Assembly: GCA_937893785.1 (NCBI GenBank)
Contig: CALCSP010000076.1
Coordinates: 1 to 6,977 of the forward strand
Direction of reading: 5' to 3'
Length of the DNA stretch: 6,977 bases
From: an uncultured Verrucomicrobiales bacterium
Lineage (GTDB): Bacteria > Verrucomicrobiota > Verrucomicrobiia > Verrucomicrobiales > DEV007
The translations under genes were made by a program, and so were the position numbers. Positions 1 through 6,684 of the stretch are shown here, piece after piece (position 1 is the first letter of the stretch; each line of letters begins with the position of its first letter). The notes beneath the pieces were generated by a model. It ran no database searches. It worked only from the letters and a program-made list of their open reading frames with translations, and was not told where the DNA came from.

Positions 1-1293
1 CAAGGAACTGGACAATATCAGGAAATACTCCATCCCCGGATCATCCTGCAGATCATTGATACTAAACGCAGTCAGCGCCTCCCTGCGCAGTTGAGTTACC
101 TCGCCAAGAAGTCGCTCCAGTTGAACGGCCTCTTCGCCACTCAAACCTGCTTCATCCAGTTCAACCTGCTCTTTTTCTATATCCAGCAACCGGTGTAGGA
201 ACTTATCAAGGAAATGTTCCGATCTTCTCCTTTTACGATTCTTTAACCAGCGTGCACAAAGGTAAATCGCAATGAGGATCGACACAAAGAAAGATCGCAG
301 GCTCTCGGTGGAGTCGACAAAATCGGGATTGAGAAGCGGCTTAAGTTCCGGGTCATAGAAATGCTCCGCCCCGGAATGAAAAGGCAGGGATGGACTTGCC
401 TTGGCGTAAGCCTCCCCATTCTTTCTCAAATCATTCAACTTGTTACGTGCAAGAAACTCTGGGTCCATCAGGATCTCTGCTACCGCCGTCACCATCGAAG
501 AACTGACTTCACCTGAAGTAATTAGTTGGGCATTGATGGCAATGGTGGAGGTATCCTCTTCCGGATATGGCTTCGGTGAAACTGAATAAAACCCACTGGG
601 AATCACATAATGGTGAAAATCAGGATTCCGAGCCACAAAGGAGCCCGCAAAAGGAATACTGATAATTTTTGTCACTCCTTTTGCGGCAATCTCTTGTTGG
701 ACCGGCGCGTTCTCTTCGGTGGTTACGAGCGCAAGGTCAATTTCACCGGTCCCAAACCCTTGGACAATTTCAGTGTAATCGAGAAATAACTGTTCTGACT
801 TCAATGACGATCGCTTGAAGTAATCCAGTATGACACCACTGGTCACCAAATCTCCAGATCCCTTCTCCCCAACCGCAATAGTGGTCATTCCTCCATTAGC
901 AGGACTCTCAAGAAAAGGATCATAAGATAAATCATGACGCACGTGGCAAACAACCACTTCAGGGAAAACGTTGGCAATCATCCTTGCTCTGGGAAATCTT
1001 TGCTTACCCATGATCACGTTTGGTTGAAACAGCGCAAAGTCAGCCTTGCCGTCGTCAATCAGCCTTATATTACGCTCTGATCCCGTTGAAGCCATATACC
1101 GAACCTCAATGCCATATTTGTCTTCAATTGCCTCACCAAGGGCCTCGGCAATAATTTTATAGCGCCCCCCTTCCAATCCTGTCGCTATCGTAATGGAATC
1201 CGGTAACTGCCGGTAACGAATAACCTGCTGAATCCCGAAGGGGATCAGGATCACCAAGAGAATAAAAAATAGAATATAAGTAATCCTCTTCAC
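1..1293 (-). CDS. TAXI-family TRAP-type substrate-binding protein with two membrane anchors (3' end cut off by window)
   Basis: I translated this frame by hand: 431 codons are open from a GTG at 1293 to the left edge, so the C-terminus is missing. Residues 4-20 are a hydrophobic signal anchor. Residues about 32-310 match the TAXI solute-receptor fold: SITIATGLEGGRYKIIAEAL near the start, STGSERNIRLIDDGKADFAL at 69-88, and later TGEIDLALVT. A second hydrophobic stretch at about 334-348 is followed by the basic run NRKRRR, so the tail from about 350 should be cytoplasmic; it is charged and helix-prone (VELDEAGLSGEEAVQLERLL). TAXI proteins normally bind small organic acids for TRAP permeases, but no permease gene is seen here. 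It lies 48 bp downstream of the isomerase gene, probably co-transcribed. An in-frame TGA three codons upstream makes GTG the only usable start in this frame, and no SD sits at normal spacing. The family is confident; the ligand is unknown. Confidence 0.88.
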   Translation of the reverse strand, partial: MKRITYILFFILLVILIPFGIQQVIRYRQLPDSITIATGLEGGRYKIIAEALGEAIEDKYGIEVRYMASTGSERNIRLIDDGKADFALFQPNVIMGKQRFPRARMIANVFPEVVVCHVRHDLSYDPFLESPANGGMTTIAVGEKGSGDLVTSGVILDYFKRSSLKSEQLFLDYTEIVQGFGTGEIDLALVTTEENAPVQQEIAAKGVTKIISIPFAGSFVARNPDFHHYVIPSGFYSVSPKPYPEEDTSTIAINAQLITSGEVSSSMVTAVAEILMDPEFLARNKLNDLRKNGEAYAKASPSLPFHSGAEHFYDPELKPLLNPDFVDSTESLRSFFVSILIAIYLCARWLKNRKRRRSEHFLDKFLHRLLDIEKEQVELDEAGLSGEEAVQLERLLGEVTQLRREALTAFSINDLQDDPGMEYFLILSSSL

Positions 1294-1341
1294 GTTATTT
1301 CATGTTGTATCAGATCTCTCCGACAAAAAAGCTATTTCCTC

Positions 1342-2283
1342 CTAATGGTTAAGAGTTACGTGCAGAAGCAAAGCGCCTGTGGATGTAATAAGTTTTTCTT
1401 CAACGCCGGCAGGCACGAGAAAAAAATCTCCCGCAGAAAAGTTTCTTTCTCCGCAGCGTATTTCCCCGCTTACCAATGCAATCAGCGCAAACTTCCCGTC
1501 GCCACCCACAACACGCGGCTCGCCAACCGCTAATTCCCACCTTTTTACTTTAAACTGCGGGCAATGGACAAGCACTTCACCCTCTGCGGTCCCTGACCCA
1601 GGTTCGATATCTGTAAAATCAATGCACTTCAAGGATTCCTGAACATGCAACGCACGGGGAACTCCATCCAATCCGTTGCGTCCCCAGTCATAAACCCGAT
1701 AGGTCGTATCACTGTTTTCCTGAATCTCAAAGATCACCACCCCTCCTCCAATCGCGTGCACTCGTCCACTAGGGATAAACATAAAGTCCCCCGCCTTAAC
1801 CGGAACACGGTGCACATGCTCTTTTGTCTTCCCCTCATTGACACCAATCTCAAATATCTCCCTTGTCACTCCTTCTCGAATCCCGACAAATATTTCGGCA
1901 TCGGGATCAGCATGCGCCACATACCACATTTCCGTCTTTGGCTCCCCACCCATATCTCGAGCTATCTCGACTGGAGGATGCACCTGCACTGAAAGTCGTT
2001 CCCGTGCATCTAGAATTTTCAACAGAAGGGGAAAACGATGCGAAATCGGCACACCTTGTCCAAAAACCTGCTCATGGTAATCACGCCACAATTCGTTCAT
2101 GGTCTTGCCGACAAATTCACCACTATCCACTACACTCTGGTCATTCTCTCGGTCAACGACCTCCCAAGACTCTCCAATAGACGAATTGCCGCAAGGCAAG
2201 TCCCGTCCATAAAGTCTGGCAAGTTCCCTCCCTCCCCATACCCGCTGCTTGTACAAAGGCTTGAATGTTATGACGTCAGGCAT
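1342..2283 (-). CDS. manA: mannose-6-phosphate isomerase, class I (zinc-dependent phosphomannose isomerase)
   Basis: This cytoplasmic enzyme interconverts mannose 6-phosphate and fructose 6-phosphate. The 313-residue protein is close in length and motif order to the short Bacillus-type class I enzymes. It opens with FKPLYKQRVWGG and continues with LLLKILDARERLSVQVHP (zinc ligand H102), KTEMWYV (E118), GDFMFIPSGRVHAIGGG (H176) and SDTTYRVYDWGR, with R202 in the expected active-site position. A second small cupin-like segment fills residues about 240-313. I chose ATG 2283 because the family begins just before FKPLYK; the frame stays open to a TTG at 2379, but those 32 extra residues look non-coding. 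No clear SD precedes the ATG. The gene is divergent from the oxidoreductase and 48 bp upstream of the TAXI gene. It could feed mannose into glycolysis or supply mannose 6-phosphate for glycan and nucleotide-sugar synthesis; the window does not decide which. Confidence 0.93.
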   Translation of the reverse strand: MPDVITFKPLYKQRVWGGRELARLYGRDLPCGNSSIGESWEVVDRENDQSVVDSGEFVGKTMNELWRDYHEQVFGQGVPISHRFPLLLKILDARERLSVQVHPPVEIARDMGGEPKTEMWYVAHADPDAEIFVGIREGVTREIFEIGVNEGKTKEHVHRVPVKAGDFMFIPSGRVHAIGGGVVIFEIQENSDTTYRVYDWGRNGLDGVPRALHVQESLKCIDFTDIEPGSGTAEGEVLVHCPQFKVKRWELAVGEPRVVGGDGKFALIALVSGEIRCGERNFSAGDFFLVPAGVEEKLITSTGALLLHVTLNH

Positions 2284-2301
2284 CTCGCTTGAAATAAAAT
2301 C

Positions 2302-2315
2302 ACAGGCTCCCCTGT
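2302..2315. repeat. short inverted repeat in the isomerase leader
   Basis: ACAGG and CCTGT flank a four-base loop (CTCC), a perfect 5-bp stem 18 nt upstream of the isomerase ATG on the minus strand. It could form a weak hairpin in that leader or be a protein site. A stem this short can arise by chance. Confidence 0.25.
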
Positions 2316-2381
2316 ATTCTTGATATCTACCATTCTTAATACTTGGTAAATAAAGGCAAGGACGAATGCAAAATGACAAAC

Positions 2382-2405
2382 GGCATGACTGCCTACATAT
2401 TGTAG
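2382..2405. repeat. two adjoining inverted repeats just upstream of the TTG start
   Basis: GGCA-TGAC-TGCC (2382-2393) runs directly into CTACA-TAT-TGTAG (2393-2405), which ends 4 nt before the TTG start of the oxidoreductase gene. The second is a perfect 5-bp palindrome with a 3-base centre. It occupies the place where an SD would be expected, and none is present. Either could be an operator half-site pair or a hairpin affecting initiation; chance occurrence is also possible. Confidence 0.3.
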
Positions 2406-2409
2406 CAGC

Positions 2410-4023
2410 TTGATTGAAATCTCACAAATACGGCTGTCCGTGGACCATGGCGACGAGGCATTGCAAAAAAGCCTTCTGCGCAAATTGCGCATTAAGGCTG
2501 ACCAACTGCATGACTGGAAAGTTTATCGCCGGGCTATCGATGCTAGGAAACAAGATGATGGCGGTGTTCGCCTGATCTACACGGTCCAGGCTGATGTTGG
2601 TAACCGGGAAACCGAAATTGTAGCTACTGCCAAAAGTCCGGATGTTCGTCTAGTCAATCAATCCGTTTTCACCCCACCAACCCACACACATGCAAACAGG
2701 AGTCGACCTGTCATTATCGGAGCAGGTCCCTGTGGCTACTTCGCTGCACTGACTCTTGCCCGAGCAGGACTGAAGCCGATTGTATTAGAACGCGGCAAAG
2801 CGGCAGGACCGAGAGCACGCGATGTGACCCGTTTCTGGCGTGGCGAAAGCGAAGTAGATCCCGAGTCAAACGTGCAGTTCGGGGAAGGTGGTGCCGGAAC
2901 TTTTTCTGACGGAAAACTCTATACCGGCATCAGGGATCGCGACGGCGCAGTGCGCTTTGTCCTTGAAGAGCTAGCCGCTCATGGTGCTCCTGATGATATC
3001 CTGATTAAGGGAAAACCGCACATTGGAACGGACCGTTTAATTACGGTTTTACGTTCACTGCGTCGTGAAATCCTTGAACTAGGAGGCGAAATACGTTTTG
3101 AAACGAAGGTTAAGGAAATCTTTCTGGAAAATGGCACCTTACGTGGACTAACCACTGCAACAGGTGAAGAAATCAGTGTCGACAAAGTGATTCTTGCCGT
3201 TGGCCATAGCGCACGAGAAACTTTTGAAATGCTGCATGCCCATGGCATAACCATGGAAGCCAAACCGTTTTCCGTTGGCGCACGCATTGAGCACCCTCAG
3301 GCCATGATTGACCGCTCACTTTATGGGGAACAAAGTGGACACCCGCTACTTGGCGCCGCTCCATACAAATTCGCTCGCCGAGGTCGCGGCAGAAAAGCAA
3401 GGGGTTGCTACTCTTTCTGCATGTGCCCCGGCGGGCTTGTTGTTGCTTCGTCCTCTTCTCCGGGATTGATCGTTACTAATGGAATGAGTAGTTATGCAAG
3501 GGATGACGCTAATGCCAACGCTGGCTTTATGGTGGAGGTATTTCCGGAAGATTTTGGAGATCCCACAAACCCCCTTGCCGGTATTGCATTCCAGAAAGAA
3601 CTCGAACAACGCGCATTCATGCTTGCGGGAGCTAATCGCAAAGCACCCGCTCAGCTGCTTGGCGATTTCATGGCAGGGGCTGCCTCAAGGGAACTCGGTA
3701 AAGTCAAGCCTTCCTACCGCCCCGGCATCGTTCTTACAGACCTGCGCGAGTGTTTACCAGATTACGTAGTTAAAACCATGCAACATGCCGTCACTGGAAT
3801 TGCAAAACAGATCAAGGGATTCAACCGCCATGACGCTATCCTAACCGCAGTTGAGACACGAACATCTTCCCCACTTCGTATTCTTCGTAATAAGAGCATG
3901 CAAAGCCCTGACGCCAAAGGTCTGTATCCCGCCGGCGAAGGTGCTGGCTACGCAGGCGGCATTCTCTCAGCAGCTGCTGACGGCCTGAGAGTTGCCCATA
4001 CACTCGCAAGCCATTACTCCTAG
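2410..4023 (+). CDS. FAD-dependent oxidoreductase of unknown function (COG2509-like)
   Basis: The 537-residue protein belongs to a widespread but poorly characterised family of FAD-dependent dehydrogenases. After an N-terminal domain of about 95 residues (opening MIEISQIRLSVDH, with KVYRRAIDARK near 37-47) comes the Rossmann motif VIIGAGPCGYFAALTLARAG (GxGxxG at 104-109), with E127 placed to bind the FAD ribose. Next are the family signature FGEGGAGTFSDGKLYTG (157-173), CMCPGG (337-342) with two close cysteines, VETRTSSPLRILRN, and the closing FAD motif GLYPAGEGAGYAGGILSAAADG (504-525). Length and motif order look complete. The start is TTG: a TGA lies seven codons upstream, no ATG or GTG intervenes, and the family begins with this same MIxISQI segment. 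No SD is visible. The substrate and electron partner are unknown; the family has been suggested to act in redox or cofactor chemistry, and the neighbours give no strong clue. It is a single gene or the first of a plus-strand group. Confidence 0.9.
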   Translation: MIEISQIRLSVDHGDEALQKSLLRKLRIKADQLHDWKVYRRAIDARKQDDGGVRLIYTVQADVGNRETEIVATAKSPDVRLVNQSVFTPPTHTHANRSRPVIIGAGPCGYFAALTLARAGLKPIVLERGKAAGPRARDVTRFWRGESEVDPESNVQFGEGGAGTFSDGKLYTGIRDRDGAVRFVLEELAAHGAPDDILIKGKPHIGTDRLITVLRSLRREILELGGEIRFETKVKEIFLENGTLRGLTTATGEEISVDKVILAVGHSARETFEMLHAHGITMEAKPFSVGARIEHPQAMIDRSLYGEQSGHPLLGAAPYKFARRGRGRKARGCYSFCMCPGGLVVASSSSPGLIVTNGMSSYARDDANANAGFMVEVFPEDFGDPTNPLAGIAFQKELEQRAFMLAGANRKAPAQLLGDFMAGAASRELGKVKPSYRPGIVLTDLRECLPDYVVKTMQHAVTGIAKQIKGFNRHDAILTAVETRTSSPLRILRNKSMQSPDAKGLYPAGEGAGYAGGILSAAADGLRVAHTLASHYS

Positions 4024-4153
4024 CTATCAATTCTTCTTCCAGTAAAATCGCGGATCAATCAGCGCAATGGGCATAAGATGATTCCTTGCAAATACCAGTC
4101 TGACGAGAACACCCTCCGATCAATTCTGCATTTTTTTTCATCCCCCTGACTAC

Positions 4154-5452
4154 ATGTCTCCCTTTAGTTATTTTCTTTTCTTCTGCGGTCAGGTCGGCAT
4201 GATGAGCTTAGCTCGTTTCTTCTTTCAATGGATCACCAAGTTCTCAACCGGCTCAGATGGAAGCTCTGAGTTACTCAACGGATTTGCCGTGGGGGCAATT
4301 CTGTTGGGTTTTCGAATTTTTGATGGAATTACAGATCCCATAGCAGGGAGACTAAGCGACGCATGGACTCGGTCCGGAAGGGCACGCCAACAACTGTTGT
4401 GGATATCATTGTTGCTACCAGGAATAGGCCTAGTTATTACATTTTTACCGAACCCAACCATGCCAGAGTTGATACGCTGGCTCTGCGCAGCAAGCGGCAT
4501 GTTTATTTTCTTTATCGGTTATACGTTTTATGCCATTCCCTACTGGAGCTTGGTTGGGGATTATTCAAATGGTGACCCAAAACGAAAGCGGATCCTTTCT
4601 AATCTTTTAGGTGGTGGAATGGTGGCGGCTACGGGAATTGGCTTTGTTGTCAGCGGCAGCGCCATCGAGGCTTTGGGCTATGCACCCGCTGCATCAATGT
4701 TTGCCATTGGTGGAGCCATCCTCATGGCAATGCCTTACTTTGCGGCACCAAAAGACTCCAAACCAAAAAAAAACCATGCCGAAACCACTCCCCAATTGCC
4801 TTTCTGGCAAAGCCTTAAACTGGCACTTAGTCATCGACGCTTCCTCGCACTGATCGCTCTTTTTGCAGGGTCACAGATGTCGTTTACCATAATGACTGCC
4901 GCCTCCCCTTTTATTGCAGAGGATCTGTTGGGCGGGAACAAAGGGGACATTGCCATGGTAATGGGACCACTCTTGCTGACGGCTATCCCCTTTTTCTTTC
5001 TGGTGCCTGCCGTTTCCCGCCGAATTGGATGGCTTAAGGGAATGCTTTACGCCTCGCTGGGCCTTGCCGTTATATACTCACTAAGCGGCTTTTTGGGACA
5101 AACAGTAATTGGTTCCCCACTGATCACGGCATCACTTCTTTTTGCCTTCGGGGGGCCAATGGTCGCACTGCTATTGGGACTGGAAGGTGAAGGAATCGTC
5201 GATTGTGCTGAAGAACGTGGAGGCGGCGATCAAATCGGCATATACTGGGGGGTCTTTAACTTTGCCGTAAAAACACTTAACGGGATTGCGTTACTAGCCG
5301 CGATGATTCTGGCAACCATGACAAAAGCAGAAGCCTGGGGCAATACCGCGATTCGAGCAATGTCATTTACTGCCGGAAGCTGCCTCCTTGGAGGAATGCT
5401 TTTCTACTTCCTCATCGGCCCCTCGAAGGAAAAGCACAGGCAGGCAAAATAA
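4154..5452 (+). CDS. GPH-family (MelB-like) sugar:cation symporter of the major facilitator superfamily
   Basis: This inner-membrane protein of 432 residues has about 12 hydrophobic segments and a polar central loop near 195-215 (KDSKPKKNHAETTPQ). The family signature GFRIFDGITDPIAGRLSDAW (52-71) matches the MelB helix-2 region; R54, D57 and D61 line up with MelB R52, D55 and D59, the last two being cation ligands. TFYAIPYWSLVGDY (124-137) matches the helix-4 region, but MelB D124 is replaced by A127, while W131 matches MelB W128. K373 in VFNFAVKTLNG matches MelB K377. MelB D19 appears to be V14 here. Import of a sugar or glycoside with Na+ or H+ is therefore likely, but the substrate cannot be named and is probably not melibiose. 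ATG 4154 is the only reasonable start: no other ATG or GTG lies between it and an in-frame TGA at 4079. The leader has no SD but holds eight T's at 4131-4138. Confidence 0.87.
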   Translation: MSPFSYFLFFCGQVGMMSLARFFFQWITKFSTGSDGSSELLNGFAVGAILLGFRIFDGITDPIAGRLSDAWTRSGRARQQLLWISLLLPGIGLVITFLPNPTMPELIRWLCAASGMFIFFIGYTFYAIPYWSLVGDYSNGDPKRKRILSNLLGGGMVAATGIGFVVSGSAIEALGYAPAASMFAIGGAILMAMPYFAAPKDSKPKKNHAETTPQLPFWQSLKLALSHRRFLALIALFAGSQMSFTIMTAASPFIAEDLLGGNKGDIAMVMGPLLLTAIPFFFLVPAVSRRIGWLKGMLYASLGLAVIYSLSGFLGQTVIGSPLITASLLFAFGGPMVALLLGLEGEGIVDCAEERGGGDQIGIYWGVFNFAVKTLNGIALLAAMILATMTKAEAWGNTAIRAMSFTAGSCLLGGMLFYFLIGPSKEKHRQAK

Positions 5453-5492
5453 TCCCACAATAGAGCGCCCATGTTAACGCCTTGCTAATCAT

Positions 5493-6185
5493 ATGATGGA
5501 TAGCAGTAAGAAAAGCTACATAAAATGGCTGTGGGCCCTGTTACTGACCGGCATCATCATCTGGGCAATTCTAAACCCATACCCCTCCCTCCAATTACAG
5601 AAGTTCATTGATAACATTCAATCCATGGGCGCGATATCCATGTTACTCTTTATCTTGTGCTATGTGGTTGCCACAGTGATCCTTATTCCCGGCTTAATCC
5701 TCACACTTGGAGCTGGGGCCATATTTGGGATCTGGAAAGGTTTTCTCCTCGTTTCAATAGCATCAACAATAGCTGCCTCCGCTGCCTTTCTATTAGGCCG
5801 TCAACTTGCAGGCAATTGGTTCCTGAGCAAAATCGGACACAATTCGCGCATGAATGCACTTAAGGGCGCCATCGAAAGCGAGGGATGGAAAATAGTCATC
5901 CTTGCAAGACTCAGCCCGCTGATTCCCTATACAATGTTGAACTATATGTTCAGTCTCACCTCACTGCGATTCTCCCATTATGTCATTGCATCATGGCTTG
6001 GGATGATTCCTGCAACCTTCGTTTATGTATATATAGGATCACTAGGAAGCCTAGGGACTAACAGAGAAAAAACGACAATTGAATGGATACTCATTGCCAG
6101 CGGCATCATTGCCACGGCGACGGGTATATGTTTGATCAAGCGAGCTGCCTCCAAAGAAATGGCAAAAAGGCTGGATGGCAATTAG
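5493..6185 (+). CDS. TVP38/TMEM64 family membrane protein (VTT/DedA-like)
   Basis: This integral membrane protein has 230 residues, a usual bacterial length for the family. A first membrane segment at about 12-27 is followed by the VTT (SNARE-associated) core: ILIPGLILTLGAGAIFGIWKG (63-83), AASAAFLLGRQLAG (94-107), the conserved LARLSPLIPYTMLNYMFSLT (138-157), then RFSHYVIASWLGMIPATFVY (159-178), and a last membrane segment at about 198-215. Relatives are implicated in lipid scrambling or transport and in envelope homeostasis, but the role of most bacterial members is unknown. It begins 40 bp after the symporter stop, probably in one transcript. Two ATG codons are adjacent (5493 and 5496) and neither has an SD, so the exact start is uncertain by one codon. 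It ends 22 bp before the convergent mogA stop. Confidence 0.9.
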   Translation: MMDSSKKSYIKWLWALLLTGIIIWAILNPYPSLQLQKFIDNIQSMGAISMLLFILCYVVATVILIPGLILTLGAGAIFGIWKGFLLVSIASTIAASAAFLLGRQLAGNWFLSKIGHNSRMNALKGAIESEGWKIVILARLSPLIPYTMLNYMFSLTSLRFSHYVIASWLGMIPATFVYVYIGSLGSLGTNREKTTIEWILIASGIIATATGICLIKRAASKEMAKRLDGN

Positions 6186-6207
6186 ACAACAGTTACTCCA
6201 GCATCAC

Positions 6208-6684
6208 CTAGCATGAAGTAGGTTCTCCTACACACAGCTTCACCGCATGAGCCAAAGCCCCCTCAACAAAACCGAGACATTCTACCGCCCCTTGGGGCTT
6301 ACCTGGAAGCGTAATTACCAGAGAATTTTTCACAACCGCAGCCAGTCCTCGCGAAAGAATTGCATTGGGTGTAATTTCAAAACTGCGCATGCGCATTAAT
6401 TCCCCAAAGCCAGGAATTTCAAGACGCATAATCTCCCGCACTGCCTCAGGAGTCACATCCCTGATGGCAATGCCTGTTCCCCCAGTAGTTAAAATCAAAC
6501 CGCAACCTTGTGCGCAAAAAGAATGAATCGTCTCCTTAATATCGACTTTTTCATCAGCAACCACGGCATCGGCAATCACTTGCCAACCACGTCGCTCAGA
6601 CTCCCTCTTAAGTGCGGGCCCTCCGTGATCCTCATACTCCCCTGCTGCTGCGCGATCTGAAACAGTGATAATTCCAACGTTCAT
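6208..6684 (-). CDS. mogA: molybdopterin adenylyltransferase (MogA/MoaB family)
   Basis: This cytoplasmic enzyme activates molybdopterin by adenylation before molybdenum insertion. The 158-residue protein shows the MoCF-binding domain from end to end: VGIITVSDRAAAGEYEDHGG (3-22), LILTTGGTG (63-71), RDVTPEA (75-81, with D76 at the expected active-site aspartate), IPGFGELMRMRS (90-101), AILSRG (108-113) and ITLPGKPQGAVECL (124-137). The PGFGExMR and AILSR motifs resemble MogA, but MoaB proteins of the same family have similar length, so mogA versus moaB is not fully settled. The ATG overlaps the moaC stop in TAATG, which suggests translational coupling. An AAGGAG sits 14 nt upstream of the ATG, inside the end of moaC; it is the only good SD core seen near a start in this window. 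Confidence 0.9.
   Translation of the reverse strand: MNVGIITVSDRAAAGEYEDHGGPALKRESERRGWQVIADAVVADEKVDIKETIHSFCAQGCGLILTTGGTGIAIRDVTPEAVREIMRLEIPGFGELMRMRSFEITPNAILSRGLAAVVKNSLVITLPGKPQGAVECLGFVEGALAHAVKLCVGEPTSC

Larger units (their letters stand above)
2284..2409. promoter_or_regulatory. divergent intergenic region, presumed promoters for the isomerase and oxidoreductase genes
   Basis: These 126 bp separate two head-to-head genes, so both promoters should lie here. The plus strand has TTGATA at 2320-2325 followed by A/T-rich sequence to about 2352, but no good -10 at standard spacing. The minus strand has TTGCCT and AAGAAT about 16 bp apart, also weak. Three short perfect inverted repeats are present (2302-2315, 2382-2393, 2393-2405). 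The promoter role follows from gene layout rather than from strong motifs. Confidence 0.4.

Noticed and set aside
1345..2292. Plus-strand open frames across the isomerase gene
   Set aside because: They lie opposite a gene with full family motifs, show no recognisable domains, and have the low-complexity look of antisense frames.
2284..2379. N-terminal extension of the isomerase to the upstream TTG at 2379
   Set aside because: The extra 32 residues (rich in C, R and Y) resemble no part of the family, whose members begin just before the FKPLYK segment. The region is better explained as the divergent promoter area.
2979..3609. Minus-strand open frames within the oxidoreductase gene
   Set aside because: They are shadows of a well-supported plus-strand gene and have no motifs or start context of their own.
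4121..4140. T-run upstream of the symporter as an intrinsic terminator for the oxidoreductase gene
   Set aside because: No G/C-rich stem precedes the eight T's; the best pairing I found in the intergenic region is 3 bp.
6218..6231. GTAGG-TTCT-CCTAC hairpin near the convergent gene ends, as a terminator
   Set aside because: The stem is only 5 bp, lies inside the mogA coding end, and has no T-run after it on either strand.
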